A stretch of 64,000 nt of DNA, taken from the NCBI GenBank assembly GCA_020635515.1, contig JACJZS010000002.1:744001-808000 (forward strand), written 5' to 3'. Shown piece after piece: positions 8,305 to 17,125 of the stretch. The position numbers were made by a program, and so were the translations under genes. This DNA is from Flavobacteriales bacterium (GTDB lineage: Bacteria > Bacteroidota > Bacteroidia > Flavobacteriales > Weeksellaceae). The notes beneath the pieces were generated by a model, which saw nothing but the letters and a program-made list of their open reading frames with translations, did not search any database and was not told the origin of the DNA. The first letter of the stretch is position 1. The number at the start of each line of letters is the position of its first letter.

Positions 8305-10333
8305 AAATACAACTAACTTAGAACCTAAAAATCCAATAAATTATATTTTAATTTGTTGGATTTTTGGCATTATAATAGCTCCTCACTTTCCGTTTAGTCA
8401 ATATCTTACACTTTCTATTTTTACTTTTATTTTTTTTGTTTTTATATACATTAAAAAGTCAAAATACTTTTTTTTATTAGGATTAATTCTGTTTATTTCG
8501 CTAGGGTTTTCATGGTATAAACTATACCATAAAACTCCAAAAAATCATTATTCTAATGTTGCAAAAACAGAAAATCAGTTTATAAAGTTTGAATTAATTC
8601 AGAAGCTTAATTTTACTGACTATTATAGAAATTACATTATAAAAATTAATTCTATATCTAATGAGAATAATTGGAAAAACACATCTGGTTATGCACTTTT
8701 AAAAGTGAACCAAAATAAAAAAGTAAATCTTTCTTTTTCTGAAAAGTACATTATGTTTTCTAGCTTTAAAGAAATTGATTCGCCTAAAAATCCGCATCAG
8801 TTTGATTACAAAAAGTATTTAGAAAACAAAAACATCAGTTATCAATTAAAAATTGATACGATTCTCTTTACAGAGAAAAAATCCTATTCTTTAAAATCGT
8901 TTCTTGCTGATTGTAGAGAGAATTTATCTACTAAAATTCAAAATTCTCCTTACTCAGAAGATTCAAAATCAATTATTTCAGCACTTACCTTGGGAGATAG
9001 AACTCTAATGGATTCAAGCTTAAAAGAAGAATTTTCTAAAAGCGGAATCATTCATTTACTTGCTATTTCGGGAATGCACATTGGGATTATTTATTTAATT
9101 TTTTCTTGGTTTTATGGATTGATTTTTGGGAAAATTACATCAAAAAAAGTGCTATTAATTTTGGTTTTACTCTCGATTTGGATTTTTGGTATTTTTGTAG
9201 GTTTATCTGCTTCCGTTTTTCGAGCATGTTTGATGCTCTCTATTTACCAAATTGGATTAATCTTAAAACGTCCTCAAAAGTTGTTGCACGTACTTGGTTT
9301 ATCTGCATTTTTAATCTTACTATACAATCCTAATCAACTTTTTGACGTAGGATTTCAGCTTAGTTTTTGTGCAGTTTTATTCATTGGACTACTCAATCCT
9401 CACTTCGATTATTTTTTACATCGAAAAGCTAATTTTATTCCTAAATTCATTCGTTCTGTATTTTCAATGACACTGTCGGCTCAGCTGGGAACGCTTCCTA
9501 TTGTTTTGTATTATTTTCATCAATTTTCGCTTCTTTCCCTTTTTGTTAATGTTTTAATTCTTCCGTTAGCTCTTGGTTTAGTAGTATTTTCATTTATTTC
9601 TTTGATTCAAATCACTTTTCTTCCTAATTTTAATTTCATTCACTCTATTTTTGACTATATCATTTTTCTACTACGAAAAGTTACCAATTTTGCATCTCAT
9701 CAGGATTCATTTTTATTCCAAAATATTTCCATTACTCTTTTTCAAGTTTGTATTGCATTCGGTATTATTTTGTGTATTCCTAATCTTTTTAATAGAAAAA
9801 AAAGTTTAGGTTATCTACTTTATATCGTTTTTTTATTCTTGGTTTTTAGTATTTCTATTTTGTATAATTTTAATTTAACAAAAAACAAAAAAGAGTTTAT
9901 TATTTTCCACCAACCATTTAATTCTGTTTACGGATTTAGAAATGCTTCTTGTTTTAATTACCTAATTGACGAAAATACCAATACAGAAAATACCATTCAA
10001 TATATTATAAATCCTTATATTACAGGAGAAAATATAAGTTCGACTAAGCAGTTACAAAATGCAGTAGCTACCTTGTTTAATTGTTCTGATTTGGTTATTT
10101 TTAAACCTAAAAAGTATACAAATCAACTTCCTAGCAATTGTAATATCTTATGGATTTCTCATTCAACAAAAGTCAATTCTGACATTCTAAATTCTATGCA
10201 ATTAAAATACATAATTGTAGACGGAAGCAATTATCCCAATTACGTTAAAAAAATAAAATTACAAGTGAGTGATTCAACAAAACTTTGGATTACAGGCGAA
10301 AAAGGAGCTTTTATTTATCAATTTAAACAATAA
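8288..10333 (+). CDS. comEC: ComEC/Rec2-family DNA-uptake channel protein
   Basis: 681 residues, starting at TTG 8288 inside the end of the YceI gene. No ATG follows before the first membrane segment, and MKFLN is a usual start for this family. It has an N-terminal membrane pair, a soluble OB-like DUF4131 region, then the ComEC competence core with the signature LTLGDR...SGIIHLLAISGMHIGIIY (about residues 233-270) and several further membrane helices. The C-terminal metallo-beta-lactamase domain of long ComEC proteins is absent; instead there is a short soluble tail. Predicted role: passage of single-stranded DNA across the inner membrane during transformation. Confidence 0.9.
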   Translation: MKFLNRNTTNLEPKNPINYILICWIFGIIIAPHFPFSQYLTLSIFTFIFFVFIYIKKSKYFFLLGLILFISLGFSWYKLYHKTPKNHYSNVAKTENQFIKFELIQKLNFTDYYRNYIIKINSISNENNWKNTSGYALLKVNQNKKVNLSFSEKYIMFSSFKEIDSPKNPHQFDYKKYLENKNISYQLKIDTILFTEKKSYSLKSFLADCRENLSTKIQNSPYSEDSKSIISALTLGDRTLMDSSLKEEFSKSGIIHLLAISGMHIGIIYLIFSWFYGLIFGKITSKKVLLILVLLSIWIFGIFVGLSASVFRACLMLSIYQIGLILKRPQKLLHVLGLSAFLILLYNPNQLFDVGFQLSFCAVLFIGLLNPHFDYFLHRKANFIPKFIRSVFSMTLSAQLGTLPIVLYYFHQFSLLSLFVNVLILPLALGLVVFSFISLIQITFLPNFNFIHSIFDYIIFLLRKVTNFASHQDSFLFQNISITLFQVCIAFGIILCIPNLFNRKKSLGYLLYIVFLFLVFSISILYNFNLTKNKKEFIIFHQPFNSVYGFRNASCFNYLIDENTNTENTIQYIINPYITGENISSTKQLQNAVATLFNCSDLVIFKPKKYTNQLPSNCNILWISHSTKVNSDILNSMQLKYIIVDGSNYPNYVKKIKLQVSDSTKLWITGEKGAFIYQFKQ

Positions 10334-10385
10334 ATGTATATGTTGTTACTATGATTAATTAAGTGTTTCTCCAATTTAATTTCAT

Positions 10386-10393
10386 TATATTTG
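10386..10393 (+). promoter_or_regulatory. TANNTTTG -7 element (TATATTTG) for trxB
   Basis: Perfect consensus match 26 bp before the trxB ATG. Confidence 0.6.
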
Positions 10394-10418
10394 CATACTA
10401 ATTTTTATTTTTAGAAAC

Positions 10419-11360
10419 ATGGAAAATTCCGTTTTAGATTGTGTGATTATTGGCTCGGGACCTGCTGGATATACAGCTGCAATTTATGCTTCACGTGCAG
10501 ATTTAAAACCTGTCTTGTATACAGGAATGGAACTAGGAGGACAGTTAACTACTACTACCGAGGTTGAAAACTTCCCAGGATATCCTGATGGAATTACAGG
10601 CCCTGAAATGATGGAAGACTTAAAAAAACAAGCGGAAAGGTTTGGTACCAAAGTAATTATTGATTATATAACTAAAGTAGAGCTTTCTAAAGAAAAAGGA
10701 GGAATTCACAAGGTTTATACTTCTTCCGAAGAGATACATGCCAAAACCGTAATTATTTCTACAGGAGCTTCGGCTAAATACTTGGGATTGGAATGTGAAA
10801 AAAAATATCAAGGAGGTGGAGTTTCTGCTTGTGCTACATGTGATGGTTTTTTCTATAAAAATAAACCTGTTGTTGTTGTTGGTGGTGGTGATACTGCTGC
10901 AGAAGAAGCAACCTATCTTGCAAAGCTTTGTTCAAAAGTGACTATGTTGGTAAGAAAAGGAGAATTTAGAGCTTCTAAAGCAATGATAAACCGAGTAGAG
11001 AATACACCCAATATTGAAGTTTTGTTTTTCCATGAGTTGAAAGAAATAGAAGGAGATGGTGTTGTGGAAACTGTAATTGCATACGACAACAGAACTAATG
11101 AAGAAACTAAAATAACTGCCGATGGGATCTTTATTGCAATAGGACACAAACCAAACACCGATTTGTTTTTAGGTCAACTAGATGCTGATGAATCTGGATA
11201 TTTAATTACAGAAAAAGGAACTTCAAAAACAAATATTCCTGGAGTTTTTGCAGCAGGAGATGTTCAAGATAAACATTATAGACAAGCAATTACTGCAGCA
11301 GGAAGTGGTTGTATGGCAGCTCTCGATGCAGAAAGGTATTTAGCTAGTTTAGAAGATTAG
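10419..11360 (+). CDS. trxB: Thioredoxin-disulfide reductase
   Basis: 313 residues, normal length. FAD-binding GSGPAG at about 12-17, redox-active CATC at 138-141, NADPH-binding GGGDTA at 155-160 and the C-terminal FAD motif GVFAAGDVQD near 275. It reduces thioredoxin with NADPH in the cytoplasm and, through it, supports enzymes such as the Bcp peroxidase encoded in this window. It has its own promoter and is monocistronic. Confidence 0.97.
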   Translation: MENSVLDCVIIGSGPAGYTAAIYASRADLKPVLYTGMELGGQLTTTTEVENFPGYPDGITGPEMMEDLKKQAERFGTKVIIDYITKVELSKEKGGIHKVYTSSEEIHAKTVIISTGASAKYLGLECEKKYQGGGVSACATCDGFFYKNKPVVVVGGGDTAAEEATYLAKLCSKVTMLVRKGEFRASKAMINRVENTPNIEVLFFHELKEIEGDGVVETVIAYDNRTNEETKITADGIFIAIGHKPNTDLFLGQLDADESGYLITEKGTSKTNIPGVFAAGDVQDKHYRQAITAAGSGCMAALDAERYLASLED

Positions 11361-11438
11361 TAGAAAAGTATTTTGTTTAACCAAACTTTTTAAAGCCATA
11401 AGTAAAACTGCAGATTTGGAGTAAATGAATTGTGTTTC

Positions 11439-12074
11439 TTAATTCACAAAACGAACCAAACTATCTATACTTCTACGAACTTTCTTCACATTAAACATAT
11501 AATCACTTTCCTCATCTCTCTCTCCTATTGCAAGCATCACTACTGAACTTAAATTTTCCTCCTTTAAATTGAGTAATGTATCTAATTCTTTAGCATTAAA
11601 TCCTTCCATCGGCGTAGAATCTACTTGTAAAACTGCACAAGAACTAAGAGCAACTCCTAAAGCAATGTATGCCTGATTTCTCGCCCAACTATTCTTTTGT
11701 TCGTTCGTCATTGTAGACAAAAATCCCAATACCATTTTCCTAAAATCCACTAAACTTTCTGAAGTAACATTTCTTTCTTTTTGGATTAACTGAAAATACT
11801 CTTCTGCTTTAGCTTCATAATTATCATTCCATATAGAAAAAACAAGCACACAAGAAGCATCTCTTACTTGAGTTTGATTGAATGAAATCGGAACCATTTT
11901 TTCTTTTAATTCTTGATTTTTAATCACTAATAATTCAAACGGTTGCATTCCCAAAGAAGTAGGTGCCAAACGAATACTTTCTACTATTTCATTTAGCTTT
12001 TCTTCTGAAACTTTATTTCCACTCATTTTTTTTACCGCATACCTCCAGTTTAGTGCATCTATAAAACTCATCAT
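11439..12074 (-). CDS. Nitroreductase-family NAD(P)H-dependent oxidoreductase
   Basis: 211 residues with the FMN-dependent nitroreductase fold: N-terminal WRYAVKKM, RLAPTSLGMQPFELLVI (FMN phosphate-binding region), and C-terminal LAIGERDEESDYMFNVKKVR. Closest in pattern to NfsB/YdgI-type enzymes, which reduce quinones, nitroaromatics or flavins; the substrate cannot be told. Two adjacent Met codons (12074, 12071) are possible starts. A minus-strand TATATTTG element lies 20 bp upstream, divergent from rlmB. Confidence 0.9.
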   Translation of the reverse strand: MMSFIDALNWRYAVKKMSGNKVSEEKLNEIVESIRLAPTSLGMQPFELLVIKNQELKEKMVPISFNQTQVRDASCVLVFSIWNDNYEAKAEEYFQLIQKERNVTSESLVDFRKMVLGFLSTMTNEQKNSWARNQAYIALGVALSSCAVLQVDSTPMEGFNAKELDTLLNLKEENLSSVVMLAIGERDEESDYMFNVKKVRRSIDSLVRFVN

Positions 12075-12094
12075 TATTTTTTTCTAAATTTATG

Positions 12095-12102
12095 CAAATA
12101 TA
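12095..12102 (-). promoter_or_regulatory. TANNTTTG -7 element (TATATTTG) for the nitroreductase gene
   Basis: Perfect match on the minus strand, 20 bp before the start. Forms a divergent promoter region with the rlmB element. Confidence 0.6.
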
Positions 12103-12147
12103 ACACACATCAATCATCAATACCTTTTACATCATCACAATTAAAGT

Positions 12148-12155
12148 TATATTTG
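12148..12155 (+). promoter_or_regulatory. TANNTTTG -7 element (TATATTTG) for rlmB
   Basis: Perfect match 16 bp before the rlmB ATG. Confidence 0.6.
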
Positions 12156-12171
12156 CATAAATAGTTGTTAT

Positions 12172-12906
12172 ATGAACGATATGATTTTTGGAATTCATCC
12201 TGTATTAGAAGCAATTCAATCAGGAAAACAAATAGATAAAATATTCATTCAGAATGGATTGCAAGGAGAAAATATAAAAAACATAAAAATAGCAATTTCC
12301 AAAATCGATTTACGAATCAACTACGTTCCTTTGGAAAAACTCAACCGAATTACACGAAAAAACCACCAAGGAGTTATTGCTTTTCTTTCTGCTGTTGAAT
12401 TAAATTCTGTAGAAAGCGTAGTACCTCATCTCTTTGAACAAGGTAAATCTCCTTTTCTATTGATTTTAGATCGAGTTACTGATGTAAGAAATTTTGGTGC
12501 ATTGGTACGTACTGCCGAATGTGCTGGAGCTGATGCTGTAATCATTGGAAACGTATCCAATGCTCCCGTAAACTCCGATGCTATGAAAACCTCAGCAGGA
12601 GCGTTAAACCACATGACCATCTGCAAAGAAGAAAACCTACCAAGAACCATTGATTTTTTACAACAAAGTGGAATTAAAGTTTTTGCAGCAACAGAAAAAA
12701 CCGATAATTTGGTATACAGCCAAGAAATGCAAAAACCACTTGCAATTGTTATGGGAAGCGAAGAAAACGGAATTTCTCAAGAAATACTAAAGCGTTGCGA
12801 TGCCAGAATAAAACTTCCTCTTTTTGGAAAAACAGAATCACTTAACGTTTCTGTTGCTTGCGGAGCAATTCTCTACGAAGTAGTTAGACAAAATTCTGAT
12901 TTATAA
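12172..12906 (+). CDS. rlmB: 23S rRNA (guanosine-2'-O-)-methyltransferase RlmB
   Basis: 244 residues, full length. N-terminal SpoU substrate-binding domain (IFGIHPVLEAI ... RITRKNHQGVIAF) and C-terminal SPOUT knot with LDRVTDVRNFGALVRTAECAGAD, GSEENGIS and LPLFGKTESLNVSVACG, which are the three SpoU motifs. It methylates the ribose of a guanosine in the peptidyl-transferase region of 23S rRNA with SAM. Other TrmH-type rRNA methylases share these motifs, but length and N-domain favour RlmB. The next gene starts 5 bp later, probably in the same transcript. Confidence 0.92.
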   Translation: MNDMIFGIHPVLEAIQSGKQIDKIFIQNGLQGENIKNIKIAISKIDLRINYVPLEKLNRITRKNHQGVIAFLSAVELNSVESVVPHLFEQGKSPFLLILDRVTDVRNFGALVRTAECAGADAVIIGNVSNAPVNSDAMKTSAGALNHMTICKEENLPRTIDFLQQSGIKVFAATEKTDNLVYSQEMQKPLAIVMGSEENGISQEILKRCDARIKLPLFGKTESLNVSVACGAILYEVVRQNSDL

Positions 12907-12911
12907 ACTCT

Positions 12912-14027
12912 TTGGAAAAAGAAATCCATATCGTAAGTTTTGATTATCCTTTTCCTGCTGACTACGGCGGAGTTGTAGATGTATTTTCAAAAATAAAAGC
13001 TCTTCACGGTTTAGGAATTAAAATTCATCTGCATTGCATTACCAATAGAAAACTTAAAAAAGAAGATGAAATCCACAACTATATACACAAACTTTATATT
13101 TATACTAAAAAATCTAATTCCTCAACTTTCTTTTCATTGCTTCCTGTTTCTGTTTCAAGTAGATTTAACAAGGAATTAATTAGAAATCTAACTAAAAAAG
13201 AAATCCCTATACTGTTTGAAGGATTACAAACTACAGGAATTATAAATAACCTTAATCTTCCTAAATCCAAACTATTTCTTCGGTTACACAACAACGAAAA
13301 AAACTACTACAAAGGAATTTCTAAAAGTGAAAACAACATTCTAAAGAAACTTATTTATAGATTAGAAAGCATTAAATACAAAAGATACCAAAAAAAGATT
13401 CTACCTAAATTCCAAACTGTTTTTACATTATCCAAGACAGAAGATAAAGAAGTTAAAAGTAAATTTGGAAACTCAATCTATACCAGTGTTTTTCATGGAA
13501 ATAATGAAGTAAAAACATTTAGTTCAAAAGGAAGTTATTGTTTGTATCATGGAGATTTACGAATTTCTGACAATATACAAGCCGTTTTATTTTTAATTTC
13601 AATTTTTAAAGAGTTGCCTAATTATAAATTAATCATTGCTTCTGGTAGAGGAAAAGAATTCATGGAGTCAAAAATTAAACATCATTCCAACATTAAATTT
13701 CAATTCATAAACTCCAATGAAGAGTTAAATCAACTACTAGAAAAAGCACATATAAATACCTTGGTTTCTTTTCAAAAATCAGGAACAAAACTTAAACTTT
13801 TTAACGCATTATACAACAGTAGATTTTGCATCATAAACAACAACATTACCGACGATGAAAACCTATTAAAACTATGCACTGTTTGTAAAACGAAAGAAGA
13901 ATTCAAAGAAAATATCGTAAAACTCTTTCAATCAGAATATCAAGAAACCGGAAAACGAATACAAACGCTTACTGAATTCTCTGACGAAATAAATGCAAAA
14001 AAGATTGTTGATGTTATTTTCAACTAA
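12912..14027 (+). CDS. Family-4-type (GT-B) glycosyltransferase
   Basis: 371 residues, starting at TTG 12912, 5 bp after rlmB. The N-terminus (IHIVSFDYPFPADYGGVVDVFSKIKAL) is typical of GT-B transferases that bind the acceptor through a Gly-rich loop. The C-domain carries YHGDLRISDN and LVSFQKSGTKLKLFNALYNSRFCI, matching the nucleotide-sugar-binding half. Likely acts in cytoplasmic synthesis of a cell-surface glycan; donor and acceptor unknown. RfbC/RfbD (dTDP-rhamnose) genes nearby on the other strand suggest a shared polysaccharide context, but this is inference. Confidence 0.8.
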   Translation: MEKEIHIVSFDYPFPADYGGVVDVFSKIKALHGLGIKIHLHCITNRKLKKEDEIHNYIHKLYIYTKKSNSSTFFSLLPVSVSSRFNKELIRNLTKKEIPILFEGLQTTGIINNLNLPKSKLFLRLHNNEKNYYKGISKSENNILKKLIYRLESIKYKRYQKKILPKFQTVFTLSKTEDKEVKSKFGNSIYTSVFHGNNEVKTFSSKGSYCLYHGDLRISDNIQAVLFLISIFKELPNYKLIIASGRGKEFMESKIKHHSNIKFQFINSNEELNQLLEKAHINTLVSFQKSGTKLKLFNALYNSRFCIINNNITDDENLLKLCTVCKTKEEFKENIVKLFQSEYQETGKRIQTLTEFSDEINAKKIVDVIFN

Positions 14028-14029
14028 AA

Positions 14030-14058
14030 ATGCAGAACTACTAAAAGCAATTCTGCAT
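14030..14058. terminator. Hairpin terminator between convergent genes
   Basis: Perfect 8-bp stem (14030-14037 with 14051-14058) flanked by A-run and T-rich sequence, between the glycosyltransferase and the outer-membrane protein gene. Confidence 0.6.
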
Positions 14059-14082
14059 CTATTTTATAACAAAGTAATTACT

Positions 14083-14601
14083 TTAGAAGAATAAAGAAAA
14101 TCCTACGTGAAGTCCTAAGAAGCTATCTGCTTTTTGATCATCAGTAGTAAAGTTATACCTTAATGTTGGTTCTACTGAAATGTGTTTTGACACAAACCAC
14201 GCGTATCCTCCTTGTATTCCTATCCAACTTGCAGTATCACTAGTATTACCACCATCATCTTTAGACTCTCCTGTAAAATCTAATCCAACAGGAATTTTAT
14301 CTATAATGTAGTACTTTGCTCCTATTTTATAAGCAAATCTATCCTTTGCAACTCCATGATCTTCGTCTGAACTATACCCAAAACCAGCTTTTAATGCTAA
14401 TCTGTCGATGATAAAATATCCTCCATCTAATCCAATTCCCCAAGCAGTGTGTTCATTTGAAGTAGTAAGAAAAAAATTGGTATTACCTGTTTGTGAAGTT
14501 CCTAAGTTTGCTTCAATAAGAAAATTTCCTTTTTTTACTTGACTCTGACCAAATACGACCAAACTCAATAGCACCATAGTGAATGTTAATGTTTTTTTCA
14601 T
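14083..14601 (-). CDS. Small outer-membrane beta-barrel protein
   Basis: 172 residues: signal peptide (MKKTLTFTMVLLSLVVFGQSQ) and an OmpW/OmpA-like eight-strand barrel with alternating hydrophobic strands (GIGLDGGYFIIDRLALKAGFGYSS, SWIGIQGGYAWFVSKHISVEP) ending in aromatic GLHVGFSLFF, the usual barrel-assembly signal. Function otherwise unknown. It has its own promoter at 14631-14638. Confidence 0.82.
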   Translation of the reverse strand: MKKTLTFTMVLLSLVVFGQSQVKKGNFLIEANLGTSQTGNTNFFLTTSNEHTAWGIGLDGGYFIIDRLALKAGFGYSSDEDHGVAKDRFAYKIGAKYYIIDKIPVGLDFTGESKDDGGNTSDTASWIGIQGGYAWFVSKHISVEPTLRYNFTTDDQKADSFLGLHVGFSLFF

Positions 14602-14630
14602 TTTTAATATAGTTTTAAATTAATTGACGG

Positions 14631-14638
14631 CAAAGATA
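14631..14638 (-). promoter_or_regulatory. TANNTTTG -7 element (TATCTTTG) for the beta-barrel gene
   Basis: Perfect match on the minus strand, 29 bp before the start codon. Confidence 0.6.
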
Positions 14639-14671
14639 TTACTTTTTTGAACATCAATTTCTAAAATCATA

Positions 14672-15544
14672 TTATTGGGAAAAAATCATTTTTCGCAGGC
14701 TTTCTTTCCAGTTATAAAGCGTTACATTATAGTCTTCATTAATCTTAGAACAATCTAAAACAGAATACATCGGTCTTTTTGCTGGCGTAGGATATTGTGA
14801 GGTAGGAATAGAATTAATTTTATTTATTTTTAATTTCGCACCTAATTTTTCTTCTGTTAGTTTTTTAATTTCTAAGGCAAACTCGTACCAGTTGGTTGGT
14901 TCGGAATTCGTATAATGATAAACTCCATATTTATACTCTTTGCTTTCCAATATGGTAAGCATTGCTTCTGCCAAATCTTCCGCGAGTGTAGGTATTCCTT
15001 TCTGGTCTGCAACTACCGAAATTTCATCTTTATTATCAAAAAGATACTGCATTGTTTTTACAAAATTTTTCCCATAAGGAGAATAAACCCAAGCAGTACG
15101 AATAATTACTGTTTTAGGATTATTTTCTTTCGCATATTGTTCCCCAAGTAGTTTTGTTTTTCCGTAAACATTCTGTGGATTGGTTCTATCTGTTGGCACG
15201 TACGGTTTTGTTCCGTCTCCATCAAAAACATAATCCGTAGAAATATGAATTAAAAGTGCATCTTGTTTTTTGCATTCTTCCGCAATAATTCGTACTGACT
15301 CTGCATTAATCTTATTACTTAACTCCTGCTCTGTTTCTGCTAAGTCAACCGCAGTATACGCAGCACAATTTAACACAGCATAAAATTGAGTTTCTTGAAA
15401 GCAATTACGTATAGCATCTTCACTCGTTAAATCTAGATTATCTACGTCAGTAAAAATAAAGTTATAATTACCATAATTACTTGAAAGTTTTTTTATAGAA
15501 CTTCCTAACTGTCCGTTTGCTCCAGTAACAAGTACGTTTTTCAT
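14672..15544 (-). CDS. rfbD: dTDP-4-dehydrorhamnose reductase
   Basis: 290 residues. NAD(P)-binding VTGANGQLGSSI at the N-terminus, NCAAYTAVDLAE, the catalytic YGKTKLLGE (Tyr-x-x-x-Lys) near 130, and the family block STDYVFDGDGTKPYVP. It catalyses the last step to dTDP-L-rhamnose. It starts 3 bp after rfbC ends. The two other pathway genes, rfbA and rfbB, are not in the window and must be elsewhere. Confidence 0.95.
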   Translation of the reverse strand: MKNVLVTGANGQLGSSIKKLSSNYGNYNFIFTDVDNLDLTSEDAIRNCFQETQFYAVLNCAAYTAVDLAETEQELSNKINAESVRIIAEECKKQDALLIHISTDYVFDGDGTKPYVPTDRTNPQNVYGKTKLLGEQYAKENNPKTVIIRTAWVYSPYGKNFVKTMQYLFDNKDEISVVADQKGIPTLAEDLAEAMLTILESKEYKYGVYHYTNSEPTNWYEFALEIKKLTEEKLGAKLKINKINSIPTSQYPTPAKRPMYSVLDCSKINEDYNVTLYNWKESLRKMIFSQ

Positions 15545-15547
15545 AAA

Positions 15548-16102
15548 TTATAGTTTTACAGGAATTATATCTGATAACGAAATAGTATTCTGATCCTTCT
15601 CCGAAATAATCATTTTTTCTTTAGGAATTCCCCAATCTATACCTAACTGTTCACACAAAGGATTTATTCCATTTTCCGATTCTTTATTATAGAATCCATC
15701 ACATTTGTATCCTACCAAAGCAGTTTCAGACAACACTGAATATCCGTGCAAAAAACCTCTAGGAACAAAAAGCTGTCTTTTATTCTCATCGGAAAGCTCT
15801 ACAGCTACAAACTCTCCATACGTGGGCGAATTTTCTCTAACGTCTACTGCAACATCTAAGATTCGTCCTTGGTATACATGCAAAAGTTTAGCTTGAGCAA
15901 ATGGTGGACGTTGCATATGCAATCCTCGCACAACACCATAACTACTTTTAGCTATATTGTCTTGCACAAAATTGACGTTTAGTTTTGTAGCTTCTTTAAA
16001 AGCATTTTCATTAAATGATTCATAAAAAAAACCTCTTTGATCATTAAAAACTCTAGGTTCTAAAATAAAACAATCTTTTAATTTAGTTGGAATAGCATTC
16101 AT
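15548..16102 (-). CDS. rfbC: dTDP-4-dehydrorhamnose 3,5-epimerase
   Basis: 184 residues from ATG 16102. Cupin fold with FYESFNENAFKEAT, the catalytic-His block GVVRGLHMQRPPFAQAKLLHV and FVPRGFLHGYSVLSETALVGYKCDGFY. It epimerises dTDP-4-keto-6-deoxyglucose at C3 and C5. A TTG at 16123 could extend the frame by seven residues, but it sits inside the promoter element at 16121-16128, so 16102 is preferred. Operon rfbC-rfbD. Confidence 0.94.
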   Translation of the reverse strand: MNAIPTKLKDCFILEPRVFNDQRGFFYESFNENAFKEATKLNVNFVQDNIAKSSYGVVRGLHMQRPPFAQAKLLHVYQGRILDVAVDVRENSPTYGEFVAVELSDENKRQLFVPRGFLHGYSVLSETALVGYKCDGFYNKESENGINPLCEQLGIDWGIPKEKMIISEKDQNTISLSDIIPVKL

Positions 16103-16120
16103 AACTGTTGTAATATCCTG

Positions 16121-16128
16121 CAAAATTA
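16121..16128 (-). promoter_or_regulatory. TANNTTTG -7 element (TAATTTTG) for rfbC-rfbD
   Basis: Perfect match on the minus strand 18 bp before the rfbC ATG; it decides the start codon. Confidence 0.55.
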
Positions 16129-16232
16129 ATGAATATTTAAAAAAGTCTAGTATATAATCCTAAAAATATATTTTTTCAGATTAAATATTCATTAATTTTA
16201 TAGGTGTTAGTATTTCGTTAAAAAAAAATTTA

Positions 16233-16240
16233 TACTTTTG
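16233..16240 (+). promoter_or_regulatory. TANNTTTG -7 element (TACTTTTG) for the DUF3276 gene
   Basis: Perfect match 28 bp before the start. Confidence 0.6.
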
Positions 16241-16268
16241 TTTTTATAAATTTAATTTAAGAATACTC

Positions 16269-16640
16269 ATGAGTGAGAAAGAATTTTTTAGTAAAAATGA
16301 AGATGAAATATTTTCAAAATCATTAAGAGCAGGACGCAGAACTTACTATTTTGATGTAAGAGAAACCAGAGCAGGAGATTATTATTTGACAATAACTGAA
16401 AGCAAAAAAAATACGAATGATGATGGAACCTTTAACTTTAAGAAACACAAATTGTATCTTTACAAAGAGGATTTCAATGATTTCAAAGAAATGCTAAATG
16501 AAACCACAGACTACATTGTAAATGAAAAAGGGGAAGAAGTGATTTCTGAAAGACACCAAAAAGACTTTACTCCTGAAACAGCCACATCGGAAGATGCAGA
16601 AAACTCATCTTCTAGCAGTATCGATTTCGATGATTTATAA
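16269..16640 (+). CDS. DUF3276 (PUR-alpha-like) nucleic-acid-binding protein
   Basis: 123 residues. The core FSKSLRAGRRTYYFDVRETRAGDYYLTITESKK followed by F-K-KHKLYLYKEDFNDFKEML is the PUR-like repeat of the Bacteroidota DUF3276 family, whose members bind single-stranded nucleic acid. The tail is acidic and Ser-rich (ENSSSSSIDFDDL), as usual for the family. Monocistronic, with its own promoter and a strong downstream terminator. Confidence 0.9.
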   Translation: MSEKEFFSKNEDEIFSKSLRAGRRTYYFDVRETRAGDYYLTITESKKNTNDDGTFNFKKHKLYLYKEDFNDFKEMLNETTDYIVNEKGEEVISERHQKDFTPETATSEDAENSSSSSIDFDDL

Positions 16641-16663
16641 AAATCAAACAAAATTCAATAAGC

Positions 16664-16697
16664 AAAAAACCTCAAAATTTACATTTTGAGGTTTTTT
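16664..16697. terminator. Bidirectional terminator
   Basis: Perfect 15-bp stem (16664-16678 with 16683-16697), loop of 4, with A6 on one side and T6 on the other. It serves both the DUF3276 gene and the converging DUF2007 gene. Confidence 0.88.
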
Positions 16698-16711
16698 ATG
16701 AAATATGAAAT

Positions 16712-17125
16712 TTATTTTTTAGAAAATTCTGTCTTACAATCTTTACAAAAATAATTTTTGTCTTGGTATAATGGAAAAACAAATAAAAGAATTGAAACTA
16801 AAAACGAAAAAAATCCCTTTACACTACTTACAGACTTATATCCTGAGTAAATATTAGATGAATTACATTCTGGACAAGTAATAATCTCATTTTTAGAATC
16901 TAATACTGGTAGTTTATCTAGCTCGACTATGACTTTTTCTGCTCTTTCAACATCTTGCTCATCAACTTTAAGTTTTATTCCACCAAAAGCAACATTCATT
17001 AGAGGATCTAAATTATTCACATATTCATCAAAAATATAAGCTTCTATATTTTCTTCTTTTAACTTAGCCTTTAAAATATAAGCTTGATGTTGTACATCAA
17101 AAGTTTTAACCGTTATTAGATTCAT
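16712..17125 (-). CDS. DUF2007 domain protein with zinc ribbon and membrane segment
   Basis: 137 residues. The N-terminal ~70 residues (TVKTFDVQHQAYILKAKLKEENIEAYIFDE ... VAFGGIKLKVDEQDVERAEKVI) match DUF2007, a small putative signal-transducing fold. Then come two CxxC pairs (CPECNSSNIYSG and CKDCKTEF) around one hydrophobic segment (GFFSFLVSILLFVFPLY), suggesting a membrane-anchored zinc-ribbon. Its ATG overlaps the ychF stop by one base (TAATG), so it is translationally coupled to ychF. Confidence 0.78.
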   Translation of the reverse strand: MNLITVKTFDVQHQAYILKAKLKEENIEAYIFDEYVNNLDPLMNVAFGGIKLKVDEQDVERAEKVIVELDKLPVLDSKNEIITCPECNSSNIYSGYKSVSSVKGFFSFLVSILLFVFPLYQDKNYFCKDCKTEFSKK